In this document: in pieces, positions 1-9,394 of the stretch | Numbering within the stretch: the stretch's first letter is position 1 | Layout of the letters: the number at the start of each line of letters is the position of its first letter | Origin: Chara braunii | Lineage: Eukaryota; Streptophyta; Charophyceae; Charales; Characeae | NCBI GenBank assembly: GCA_003427395.1 | Contig: BFEA01000375.1 | Coordinates: forward strand, 1,147,926-1,211,925 | Direction: 5' to 3' | Length of the DNA stretch: 64,000 nucleotides | Translations under genes and position numbers: made by a program | Notes under the pieces: model-generated | What the model saw: the letters and a program-made list of their open reading frames with translations, nothing else | Told to the model about the DNA's origin: nothing | The model's database searches: none

Positions 1-63
<63 letters not shown>
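1..63. repeat. (GT)n microsatellite
   Basis: An uninterrupted GT dinucleotide repeat runs from the window edge to base 63, so its full length is unknown. Confidence 0.98.
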
Positions 64-65
<2 letters not shown>

Positions 66-812
66 CACAGGACCCACCCCTTCCTACCTCAACCTTCTTC
101 TTTCCTTAGTGTAACCCCTGCTTCTCCATCTACAGGGCACTGTTGGCCCTGCCTCGGATATACCGGACAGCAGTCGCAGTCACCAGCACTAGGCCAGGGC
201 AACCCCACCCAGCCCAACTGAAGCACCGTCGAACGAGCCTTGTCCTGCCGGCACTTTGGTCGCCAAGCATGATCGACTTATACACTTTCCTATGAGCACC
301 AGCCCGGGTTGGTCAGACAGGAGCCACTCTGTCTGTGATATCTGTGTAGTGCATATGGTCTATGGGTGATGACAGACATCCGTTGAAGTCACTCCCTGGC
401 TCAGCGGGTGGTGGGAACCAACAGTCTGTGGATTTCACCCGTGATGTGAGTAGGTGATGTGCCGCTTTGTTCCATGTTGGATTTGTAGACTGCCTTGTCT
501 GCACTCCACCGCTGCCTTGCTGCCTGTACCGCTTGCGTCGCATGTCGTTTCTTGGGAAGCTGCTGTGTTCAATGCGCGGTGTGGCTGTGGTCATAGTGCT
601 ACATTGCGCTTTGCTGCTCTGCTGCCTGGCTGCCCATTCTGCGTCCTTTCCTCGCGTGCTTGTAGTTTGACTCTGCCGTGTGGTTGTCGTGCTGCTCGTC
701 CACTTGCCCTATTGTTCCTTGAAGTTGTTTTTGGCGTTGTACAGTCGTGTTGCCTCGGTAGCATTGCGTGGTGCTTCACTGAGTTGCTGCCCGCTGCTGT
801 GTTCCACATCGG
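64..812. other. No supported gene
   Basis: Pyrimidine-rich DNA. The open frames here are low-complexity, Cys/Leu-rich and overlap each other in several frames, and none shows a recognisable domain. I see no RNA gene or element boundary. Confidence 0.5.
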
Positions 813-869
813 GACAATCTGCCTTCAACATGGGTCAAAGGGTTCATCAACCAAACCATCAATACATAG

Positions 870-928
870 GCAGATTGTCGAGGGTTCAGCCTCTTGATGA
901 GTCGGTACAACTCCAAAGAAACAATCTT
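870..928 (+). ncRNA. Decayed type III hammerhead ribozyme motif
   Basis: The order of parts is that of a type III hammerhead. Stem III 5' strand is AGATTG at 872-877, followed by the cleavage triplet GTC (site 879/880). Stem I is GAGG/CCTC (880-883/890-893) with a six-base loop. The catalytic core at 894-900 is followed by stem II, GAAA at 918-921 and the stem III 3' strand CAATCT. Six stem III pairs are intact. Two lesions probably inactivate it: core C3 is T (TTGATGA instead of CTGATGA), and the 3' strand of stem II reads CCAAA, which pairs poorly with GTCGG. It is related to the intact motif at 60758-60817. Confidence 0.6.
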
Positions 929-1341
929 TCATCATCAGCTTTTGTTTTTTTTTCAGTCTTTGTTTCTTGCCTTGTGCTGATTGTCTGCCCATCCTTCGCC
1001 CCTTTACCCTTCAGCCTATGTCCCTTGATGTCATTTCTTGTCCGATGTCTTGTTGCAGCATGCTCTTTGCTTCACTGTCGTTAGTCTGCTGCTCAGTCTA
1101 GTACTTTTTCCTTTTGGTCTCTGTTTCGTGCCTTGTGCCGTTTGTCTGCCCACCCACCTCCCGTCTACCGTCCAGCCTGTGTCCCTCCCTGTTGCTTGTC
1201 GTCAGATGTCGTTTGTCTGCCGTTCGGTTTGATACTCGTATTTTTTTTCTATCGTTTGTATGTCAAGTGGACCTGCATATTACTTTTAAGGATTGTTCGT
1301 TCACTCACTCAGATGCATGCTTCCTTCTGGAGTAATGGTCG
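929..1341. other. No supported gene
   Basis: T-rich and C-rich DNA with short overlapping open frames and no recognisable domain. Confidence 0.5.
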
Positions 1342-1560
1342 CCATGCTTTCTTTGTGGAGTTGTGTATAGCCAAAATGACACACACACACAGACACACAG
1401 CCATGCTTTCTTTGCTGGAGTCGTGTATAGCAAACATGACAAGACACACACAGACAGAGTCTGGCATGCACAGCCATGCTTTTTTTGTGGAGTTGTGCAT
1501 AGCGAACATGACAACACACACGCACACAAGTAGACATGTAAGTGCACACACACAGAGACA
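1342..1560. repeat. Three-unit minisatellite with CA-rich spacers
   Basis: Three tandem units start at 1342, 1401 and 1474. Each begins CCATGCTTT and holds a roughly 39-bp conserved part containing GTGTATAG or GTGCATAG, followed by a variable CA-rich spacer. The units are about 59, 73 and 87 bp, and the differences lie mostly in the CA spacers. Confidence 0.85.
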
Positions 1561-2191
1561 TACATAAGCTCTGCCTTTCACATCCTTTCATCTGTTTCAG
1601 CCCCTCCATTTCCAGATACGCATCCACAACGACACCCACTAGGATTGAGGAAACAGCGACTCGTGGGAACATTCCAATTCAGCTGCTCTCTTCTTTGCTG
1701 TACAAATCTCTCAACCTACAGAAGCTGGGACATCCAACCTTCAGACAGATATCGGAAGCCCGCAACACCTGTGCCTCAATTCTTGCAAATCACACAACCA
1801 ACGGCCTTTCTCGGGTTTACAGGCCCCTTCTAACCTTGGCCTGCTAAGTAACTGCATTTGCAGTTTTGTACCACTACGAAAGAAGGAACGTGGAGCTCTG
1901 CCGCTGGAAAACACCACAAAATGAGGAAGTGAATAGTAGCGAGAAAGGCAAGAGTAATCTTAACTCCTTGACGAAATGGGATCCCTCTTGAACCATGACA
2001 AGCAGACAAGGCTGGACGCCATAGTTCCATATCCAATACAACCACACCTCCACTTCTACTCCCCCACGTCTACAGAAGCTCCCCAGACCAGTAAGGGCAT
2101 ACTCGGCAGAAAGAAGAGAATAAACAGAACCATGATAACTATATCTAATAATGATGAATTCATTATTTAATCATGCCATGATGCCATGGTG
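1561..2191. other. Intergenic, nothing recognised
   Basis: No domain-bearing frame. This is the 3' side of the minus-strand PsbP-domain gene and should hold its 3' UTR. I cannot place a polyadenylation site. Confidence 0.4.
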
Positions 2192-3544
2192 TTACCCTAG
2201 TCGAAAAGAATCCAGCGCTCCCCTCATCTGTTCACTAACAGCCATCCAGTTCTCCTGAGGAGTTGTCCCTCCAAGCACATACACCTGCCCTCTGTTGACG
2301 GCAGCCCTCAGTGCCACATGCTGCCTGCGATGGAGGAACTCATACTGGTAGTAATTCCGTTGAGGCTTGTCGTCTGCTGGTTGCTCACCATTGCTGCGGT
2401 CAACGGAGGAGGCTGAAGAGGTAGAGGAAGATAAAGAGAGCAGCTTGGCACCAGGCGGAACAAACAGATCTGCAACACCAGCAACGGTCCCCAGATCTCC
2501 TATGTCATTCGCTTGAAAAAATGTGAGTCGCATACCAGCTACCTGGCGTTTTACCAAACTGATCGTTGCAGGCATCAGCGTTGAGCTGAAGCGGAGAAGC
2601 AGCGTGGCACCTCCCCCCCCATTGGAACTGCCTCCACCACCTGTCAGGGTGCTGCGTGGCAAAGTGGGTGCTTCCTCTTCCTGTAGAACATCTTCAAAAC
2701 CTGGAGGCAGAGAGACTGAGTACTCCTTGCTTCTGATAACCAACCACCTACCTCCTCTTTCAGTGGGCCCACTGCCACTGCTACTGGCAACGTCCCTTTC
2801 AGTGGAAACAGATTCTTCTGTGTTTAATGCTGATGGAGGTTGCTTCACCAAAGACAATGCGCTTTTGTCATCAGCATCGCAGCAACTAGGAAATGATGAA
2901 ACAACCCCCGCAACTAATGCACCAGAGAGCAAAATGCTTCTTCGCTGAACACGGACTAAATCCTGGGCCTCAGCTGCCACATCCCCACCTGCCATCACTG
3001 TTACAAGCCCATCTTTCGCCACCGCCTTAAGCTCTCTTTCCCCACAACAAGGTCTCCTGTACCGTCCCTCAGGCATCCTCTCCATTGCTGCAGAGGGCCT
3101 AAGGGTGCATGACCGGTTATTCCCACAGAGTTGAGTATTGAGAGCTGCAAAGCAGCTTTCTTCACTCTTCTCTCTCAGAGAGCAGCTTATTCCTCTGTGA
3201 CTGGCAGGGATTGCCCCTCCCATGGGGGGGTGTCTTTCATGACCCATCAACTGATCTGAGCCGTGTCCTCCAGTGGATATCAGAGCTTTGAATGCAAAGG
3301 ACTCTGCATCAGCACAGCATTCCTTGCCAGGCAACTTGCAGCTATAGCTGCCTCCCCAACTCCGCCGACCATTCCCTACAGGGTAGCGGAGAAACCAGGA
3401 GCAGAGATCTGCTGAGCCCTGCGCATGAGGTGGTCGTAGAGCATAGTGGGTCCTGCATAAAGTGCCGCGGATGCTCTCCTGCAGATCGAGGGTTGGGCAA
3501 GTGGCTGCCTGGCAGGCAATGCCACAAGCCAGACCTTGCAACAT
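2192..3544 (-). CDS. PsbP-domain thylakoid lumen protein
   Basis: A 450-residue uninterrupted frame. The C-terminal part, about residues 265-450, has the PsbP pattern: it opens with a strand around SKEYSVSLPPGFED, continues with ATISLVKRQ and a YEFLHRRQHVAL strand, and ends SFRLG. Residues 201-213 (RRSILLSGALVAG) look like a twin-arginine thylakoid signal, so the mature protein probably lies in the lumen; residues 1-200 would hold the chloroplast transit region. Family knowledge: PsbP-domain proteins act in assembly or stability of photosystems and NDH, but not all have known roles. Oddities: the N-terminal extension is long for the family (usually about 230-270 residues in total), and Gly/Ser-rich insertions lie at about 302-312 and 370-384. 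The start may be internal (Met154 or Met184), or upstream exons may exist. No photosystem-specific assignment is possible. Confidence 0.78.
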   Translation of the reverse strand: MLQGLACGIACQAATCPTLDLQESIRGTLCRTHYALRPPHAQGSADLCSWFLRYPVGNGRRSWGGSYSCKLPGKECCADAESFAFKALISTGGHGSDQLMGHERHPPMGGAIPASHRGISCSLREKSEESCFAALNTQLCGNNRSCTLRPSAAMERMPEGRYRRPCCGERELKAVAKDGLVTVMAGGDVAAEAQDLVRVQRRSILLSGALVAGVVSSFPSCCDADDKSALSLVKQPPSALNTEESVSTERDVASSSGSGPTERGGRWLVIRSKEYSVSLPPGFEDVLQEEEAPTLPRSTLTGGGGSSNGGGGATLLLRFSSTLMPATISLVKRQVAGMRLTFFQANDIGDLGTVAGVADLFVPPGAKLLSLSSSTSSASSVDRSNGEQPADDKPQRNYYQYEFLHRRQHVALRAAVNRGQVYVLGGTTPQENWMAVSEQMRGALDSFRLG

Positions 3545-4107
3545 GTTTCGCTCTCCCCTCTACCTCAGAGCCAACGAGTACCTAGCTTGCCGTATGAAGC
3601 AAAACTTTGTGAGGAAAAACACAAACAGATGATAAACCACTCACTCACTTACCAATTCACCTCGTTATGTGCCATTCATTTTCATTGAGCCGGCCTTGCT
3701 TGACGCCACAACCCTTTTCTGCCACCACAGAAAGATACATGAGCTTAGCATCGTGGCTCTGTTGCATTCTGGCGATCATCAATCCCACTGACAAGTAGTA
3801 ACAACTCAGAAGATACATTCATTTAATTTGGTTACTAATTTATACAATAATAAATAATACTTTCAAGAAGCCGCTATCTGGGGACCGAAAGGATGCCCCA
3901 GACCTTTCCAAAAAACAGAAGAAAAAAAAAAAGGACGCTACAGAGCTTTCCTTCGCCAGCATTGATACAATATCTTAAAATATTAAAATAATTTATACTA
4001 ATTTTATAGGCTATCATCCTGGGAAAGGGAAGAACAAAAACAGTACTGTTATCTTCACTCATCCATCCCCATGTTTCGCTTTTACCTGCTGAGGGCTGGA
4101 TGCACCA
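3545..4107. other. Upstream region of the PsbP-domain gene
   Basis: Probable 5' flank of the minus-strand gene, with a purine-rich leader just before its ATG. From 3800 to 4020 it becomes AT-rich. No promoter element could be assigned. Confidence 0.4.
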
Positions 4108-4137
4108 AACTGTTTCCTTTTTGTGTTGTTTTGATTT

Positions 4138-4232
4138 GGACCATTTCTCGATTTATGCGTGGCATCCTTGTGCAGGGGTCATGCTAATCTTCTCTGTATT
4201 GTTCCAATTGTAATGGATATCCCCAAAGGAAA
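4138..4232 (-). pseudogene. U6 snRNA retropseudogene
   Basis: The minus strand matches nearly the whole U6 snRNA. It retains AATTGGAAC, the ACAGAGA box, GATTAGCATG and the 3' end GAGAAATGGTCC. The 5' stem-loop is mutated (TTTGGGGATATCC), and several C/T and G/A changes fall in the body (CATGACCCCTGCACAAGG). An A-rich tail follows the 3' end. Direct repeats AACTGTTTC at 4108-4116 and 4239-4247 look like a target-site duplication, so this is a LINE-mediated retrocopy rather than a transcribed gene. No upstream TATA or USE was recognised. Confidence 0.85.
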
Positions 4233-4247
4233 ATGCCCAACTGTTTC

Positions 4248-4963
4248 TTTTTTTAACAGAAAAAACATGTAGTCCTTACTCAGGAAAAGGGCCGGCCACC
4301 CCACATAAAGACCGGATCTGAGAGCTTTACCCAGTGTTATGCTTTTAACGGGACCTCCTGGGACCCGAACACGAGAACCTTCCCTTGAGTAAACCCTGCA
4401 CCTCATCCCCCTGACCTTAAACCCTGAACCCTAATTACTCCTATCTTGTCCTCCTGCCTCCTACTATGATTTGCTGCCCTAAATTTGCTTACGAGGTAAT
4501 GTACGCCCTTCCTCCTTTCTATGCTACCTTGTCCAGCTTTCCTATTATCCTCTCCTTTTTACCTTCTCTCTATCCTCCCTCACCTCTCTTAATCTAGGAT
4601 TACCTCCTGTTGCTCTCATGTTCCTTTTTATCCTTCTTCTTAAATAAACCCCCTTACCCCGCCTCCTAAAACCCTAATCCTACTGACCTTCCTTTATTTT
4701 GAGCTTATTCTTTAATCCTTGGTCCCCCAATCTCCTCTTCCTCCTACGTATCCTCCCCTCCACTCCCTCTTCTTTCTTCCTGCCCGCATCTGTTTAAGCA
4801 TGGGCCGCTAGCCCTGTCCTCTTACCCTGTTTGTTTTTGTTCCCTCCTCTTAGTGTCCAGCTTCATGGTGTGGAGATGGGTGGGCTCCTTAACCCCACCT
4901 TGTGGGCTTCCCTTGCCCGTTGCTCCCCCTCCTTTCCCCACTGCAATATGATCCTTGCCCCTT
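4248..4963 (-). other. Probable LINE 3' UTR and flank
   Basis: Strongly pyrimidine-rich on the plus strand, with no domain-bearing frame. It follows directly on the C-terminus of the minus-strand LINE ORF2, so most of it is probably LINE 3' UTR. The junction with flanking DNA and a poly(A) end could not be fixed. Isolated AACCCTAA-type motifs at about 4420-4435 and 4670 are single and not a telomere array. Confidence 0.4.
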
Positions 4964-5598
4964 CTATCGTCGCCACCTTCCCCTTACGCAGTTTGTTCGA
5001 ACCTCTTTAGGATCTCTTGAGAGGTCCCAAGCGTTTTGTTGCATGCGCTGCCGCCTTGTTTTCTTCCATTGTGCTCTGATGTCGGTCTCTAATAGGTCGA
5101 GGAGGATGCTTCTTGCTTCTTTTCTGTGCATTGGCCTCTTCTCTATTGTACACTGACATCTTCTCTTCCAAATGGTCCATAAGGCATACTGCCTTATCAG
5201 ATTACATATCTTCTTTTCTCCTCCTCCCCGGGTCCCTGCTGGGCCTGTCCCGATCAGCACATTGATTGTGTCTTCCGGAAACTGCTGTCTAGACACCTTC
5301 CCCCCAAGGCCTTGGCCATTTCCCACACTGCCTGCGCTTCTTAACATGGTAGTAGGCAGTGTGACACTGTTTCTGTTGCTCCTTCCCTGCAAACTGCACA
5401 TTTCTTGTTTTGCTCATCCCTGTGAAGCTGGCTCCTACGGACGTTGAGCCATGTGTTTATTGGCAACGCCAGATGCATAATCAGCCATTGTAGACTTCTG
5501 ATCTTCCCTAACCTGATCTGAGACAGGCTGGACCACGACATTGTTGGGATTCTGGCCAACTCCCTTCCTGTTTTGTCAGCCCAGTGCTTAGACAACAA
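4964..5598 (-). pseudogene. LINE ORF2 C-terminus with zf-RVT
   Basis: The segment 5598-5341 ends in CAVCREGATETVSHCLLPC, the C-x2-C...H-x4-C pattern of the zf-RVT zinc-binding domain found at the end of many plant LINE ORF2 proteins. The following piece (5401-4964) carries ALWTIWKRRC and an acidic helix, also seen in the fragment at 17.1 kb. The two pieces are in different frames. Confidence 0.75.
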
Positions 5599-6286
5599 AC
5601 ACTTTCTGCAGCTGTCTGGGGCACCTTCTAAGGTTGTATTCCCGCCGTGTCGTGTTTGTATCCCAGCCGTGTCGTGTATTCTAGGACATTTATTCTTCTA
5701 GCAATTTTCATTACCCCGCTCCTCATGTTCCATCCCCATTCTACTGGATCGAGCTCTAAATTTTCTATCGGGGTTGTGGGCTCAAAAAGGGTGAATTCCT
5801 CCGTCCCTCCCCACTACTCTTTACTTTCCTGACCTCTTCCGCGTTGATAGCGCCTGGAGTTCTGGAGTCCTTGTCTAACTTGCTGATGAACGCCCCCGGA
5901 TGTGTACCGCCGTGTACATGCCCGTAAACCAGTCTCCCCTCGGGGCATCCTTTTCGTAAACTCGGAATGCTACCTTGGGTTTTTCCTCCTGCCGCCAGGT
6001 GGCCCAATCCCCACTCTCCGATTGGACCCCCTTTTCCAACAGCGTTCTCCATTCTTGTGGAATTGAAACCAGCACATCATTGACATTTCCAGCAGTCTAT
6101 GGCTCTGCTTCATTTCTGCTCTCAATTCCCTTGCTGTTTTCCACCTCTTCCTGTCTTCTGCCCATAGGTGTTTCACTTGCCAGACTCCGTGCTCGACCCA
6201 TCTTCCCCATTTGAGATCCCGAACAGGGAGCGTTCTGGGTTTACCCTGGTCGTCCTTTATCCACGGATTGCAGAATAGCGGTTGCC

Positions 6287-8156
6287 TTAGGACTTCTTCT
6301 CTTGAATGGGGCTCCCTGACTTGGCTGGGAAAATTTGTTGCCACAGTTTAATGAGCTGTCGTGAGTACTTGTTATCCTGGCCATCCCTTCGCCCGCCATC
6401 CTCCTCGTTGTTTTCTCTTACCGTTTTGGACCAACCCTTACATGTTAGCCAGAAGACTCCCACCATGTTGGCTGGTGTCCTAAATCTAGCCTGCCTCCTG
6501 ATCTGTTCTAGCGCAAACGGTGCCCACAGCCTGGTCGGGTTGGTCCTCAGCTTGACTACCCACTTGGTTTGCAGGGCCTTCAGCTGCTGCTCCGGATCAA
6601 TTATGCCCAGTCCTCCTTTCTCCTTTTTCCTGGTGACATGGTTCCATGCCACTTTAGATATGTAGTGGAGTCTGGACGGATTGGTTGTCCAGAGATACGC
6701 CGCCACCCTTCTTCGTAGTTCCGTGGCTGCTTGAGCCGGTGGGATCCATCCCGTGCCGGCATACCATAGCATGGAGAAGATCGAGGCATTGATTATCAAC
6801 ACTCTCCCAAACAGTGATGTGTAGGCTGATAACCATGTGCCCAGCTTTACTAAAATCTTTCCCAATATCTCCGGGGCCAACGAGTCATGTGGACCCGCCT
6901 CCGTAATCTTGACTCCGAGGTACCTTAAAGGTTCCTTGGCTTTCACCACTGTAAACCCACCAGATTAATATCTGGGTTGGGTCCATCTTCTTGTGCATCG
7001 GACAGCCACCATCCTACCGTTTTTGGCCAGTTGATCCTCATCTCTGAGGCTAGCTGGAATGCATGAATTGCCCTTGCCAGGGCCTCGAATGAAGAGTCCG
7101 ATGCCCCGCATCAGAACTGTCAAGTCGTCTGCGAACAAGATTGTTGGCGGAATGGCCATTGTCTTCCCTTGGTGGTCTGGCTCCCCCAGCAACCGCTGGA
7201 TTGATGGGTCCTTTCTGAGAAAGGAGGCCACCCCTTCCATTATGGAAAGAAAGATCGGTGCCGCCGCGGGGTCTCTTTAGCGCACTGACCTTGACATTCT
7301 ATACTTGCCTGACAAATATCCATTGATCTGCACCTGTCCGTGAGCGTCGTTGTACAGCACCCTTATCCACTTTCTGAGGTTGGGTCCCACTCCCATCTTC
7401 TCCATGCAGCGTTGAAGGACTATCCAGTTCACCTGACCATAAGCCTTCTCGAAGTCAAAAGAATGATATTGCTGCGTTGATCCTCTTGTCCTTGATGTAG
7501 AGATTCTGTTAATGTCATAACGTTGTCTGATATAAATCTCTTGGGGATAAAGCCTGTTTGATCTAGGTGGAAGCAGCCTTGGGTGACCTTCGCTACTATC
7601 TTGTGTGTCAGTGTTAAGAGTGTTATAGGCCTGTCATTTCTTATGTCTGCAGGATTTCGCTTGTTGTATAGCAATGTTACCACCCCTGTCGACGGATCTT
7701 CCCCCATTCCTTCTTTTGCCCATGCTGAGTTGAGAAAGGCTCCGTATTCCCCCCCAAGATAGGCCAACATTCCTTCCAAAATTCCTTCGTTAATCCATCC
7801 CTTCCTGGCATCTTGTTAGGGGCCATGGATTTCAACGCTTCCCATAGTTCCTCCTGCGTGAGGGGGGCTTCTAGCATTTGTTGTTGTTGCATCGATATCG
7901 CTTTCTCCAAATGAGTAAGGAACTTGCCTCTTGCTCCCTCTGTCTGCTCCTGCTCCTTGGTGTAGTCCTCTCTCGAGGTGTAGAGGTTGCTGTCGAAGTC
8001 TTGGGCTATCCGGACCATACCTTCAGGCATTGCTTCCGGTCCCTCTGGACCGTCTAACTGTTCAATTGCTGCGTTACGCCCATTGGCCTTGATCTTGTGG
8101 AAGAAGAACTTTGACATTCTCTCTCCCTCCTCCCAATCGCTGATCCTTGCTCTCAT
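6287..8156 (-). pseudogene. LINE ORF2 reverse transcriptase
   Basis: Reverse transcriptase pieces in order: the pre-RT region and finger with PLTQEELWEALKSM and PGRDGLTKEFWK (8156-7677); the palm start PADIRNDRPITLLTLTHKIV (7779-7429); the catalytic ILFADDLTVLM (7240-6965), with FADD intact; and the thumb or connection YLGVKITE (6949-6287). These are characteristic of LINE rather than LTR reverse transcriptase. Frame changes separate each piece. The enzyme would copy element RNA at the nicked target. Confidence 0.85.
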
Positions 8157-8776
8157 TTGGAGGCCCCTATTCCTCCACCTTTCCCAATCTGCTAGCTCTA
8201 CCTTGGCTGCTTTGAATGCCCTCTCGTATAGTTATGAGCCTGGGTTCCGATCAGCCAACCTAAGTGCTTGCTGTAACTCGAATTCCCTTGCCCTCCTCTT
8301 GGCTGCCAGTTGTCTAGCCCTTCCTGATGCTTGGGAAAGGGATGACAACAGTTTTGCGAAGGACTGGGTCTCAGAGTTATGCGCTAGACAAGCGTGGAGG
8401 ATCTCTTGCCTCATCTCTTGCATCCTCAAAATAGAGTGGTTGACTTAAAAAATGTGTTTTCCCCTGCCAATTCTCTTATCGATAATTAAATATTAAAAAA
8501 TGGGGTTGTTGTCCAAGCCACTAGCATAGAGCACATCTCCTGTCCCGACTGAGTGTACCATGCCTAGCAGCCCGTTAGCCACACAAAAATCATCTATTCT
8601 TGATGCCAACACATGATGACTCCTATTCCTCTTACAGTAGGTGAACTGCTTTTCTTCCGGAAGGTGCAGTCTATATGGATCCTTTAGATCCCATTCCACC
8701 ATCAGGTTATTGATCGACAGTGCTTCCTCCCTACTCTCTCTTCACTCCCCAGGATTCCTCCCAACATGCGATCCAT

Positions 8777-9348
8777 TCATAAATACAATGCTGCGTTCCA
8801 GTCCCCTGCCAATATTGTGTATCTAGTGTTGTCTAGGCGTGCTTTCAGCTGGTTCACCATTTGGTATCTCTCTTGGTTTGTCTTCAGGAAATAGAGTGAA
8901 ATAAGTGTGAATGCCTCCTCGTGCAATGTGTAGTCTATTTGTGCCCACCTCCCCTGTTCTTTATCCACTTCTACCCTTCCACCGTCATTTTGTCTGCTGC
9001 CGCCGATCTCCTATTTAACAAGATTGCGACTCTTGCTGAGTTCAATCTCGGGGCTGGTGCACAATAGATCTCCTTCACCCATCTTAATTTTTGCTCTATG
9101 CTTGTTAACAATCTCCGGTGCTCCCCTGATTCGGTCAGATGGGTTTCTTGCAAGCAGACAAAATCCGGTGGTTCCGATCCGTACCAATCTGTATATCTTG
9201 CCATGTTGTTCCATTTGTCTGGGTTGTCCAAAATTGTAGCCAGGCCGTTGATGTTCCAAGACATAATCTTGATCTCTGGTTTGTATTTGGATGGCATGTG
9301 CTGAAGCTTTCTCCTCTTTCTCCCTCCTTCCCCTCCAGCTGCCTCCAT
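8777..9348 (-). pseudogene. LINE ORF2 apurinic endonuclease domain
   Basis: Exonuclease-endonuclease-phosphatase fold motifs are visible in order: MSWNINGL with the metal-site Asn, PDFVCLQETHL with the catalytic Glu, then a break near 8970, and ILAGDWNAAL with the D-x-N catalytic pair. This domain nicks the target DNA during target-primed reverse transcription. The break between 8971 and 8968 separates the Glu and Asp motifs, so the copy is dead. A further short piece to 8493 continues the domain. Confidence 0.8.
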
Positions 9349-9394
9349 CCAGGAATGTTTATGACTCCCCGTCCTGATCGCTGCAATAATTAGA

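Noticed and set aside
454-1084. Overlapping Cys/Leu-rich open frames up to 147 codons
   Set aside because: Several frames are open at once in pyrimidine-rich DNA, with no domain, no start context and no conserved motif. They look like chance frames.
1342-1560. CRISPR-like array
   Set aside because: Only three units with variable CA-rich low-complexity spacers in a eukaryotic genome. It is a minisatellite.
4415-4440. Telomere-like AACCCTAA motifs
   Set aside because: Only isolated units occur here and near 4670, 12255 and 37300. There is no tandem array, so not an interstitial telomere.
5880-5900. CTGATGA as a hammerhead core
   Set aside because: No GAAA or stem II partner follows; it lies in LINE coding sequence. 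CTGATGA-type strings near 12039 and 37365 fail for the same reason.
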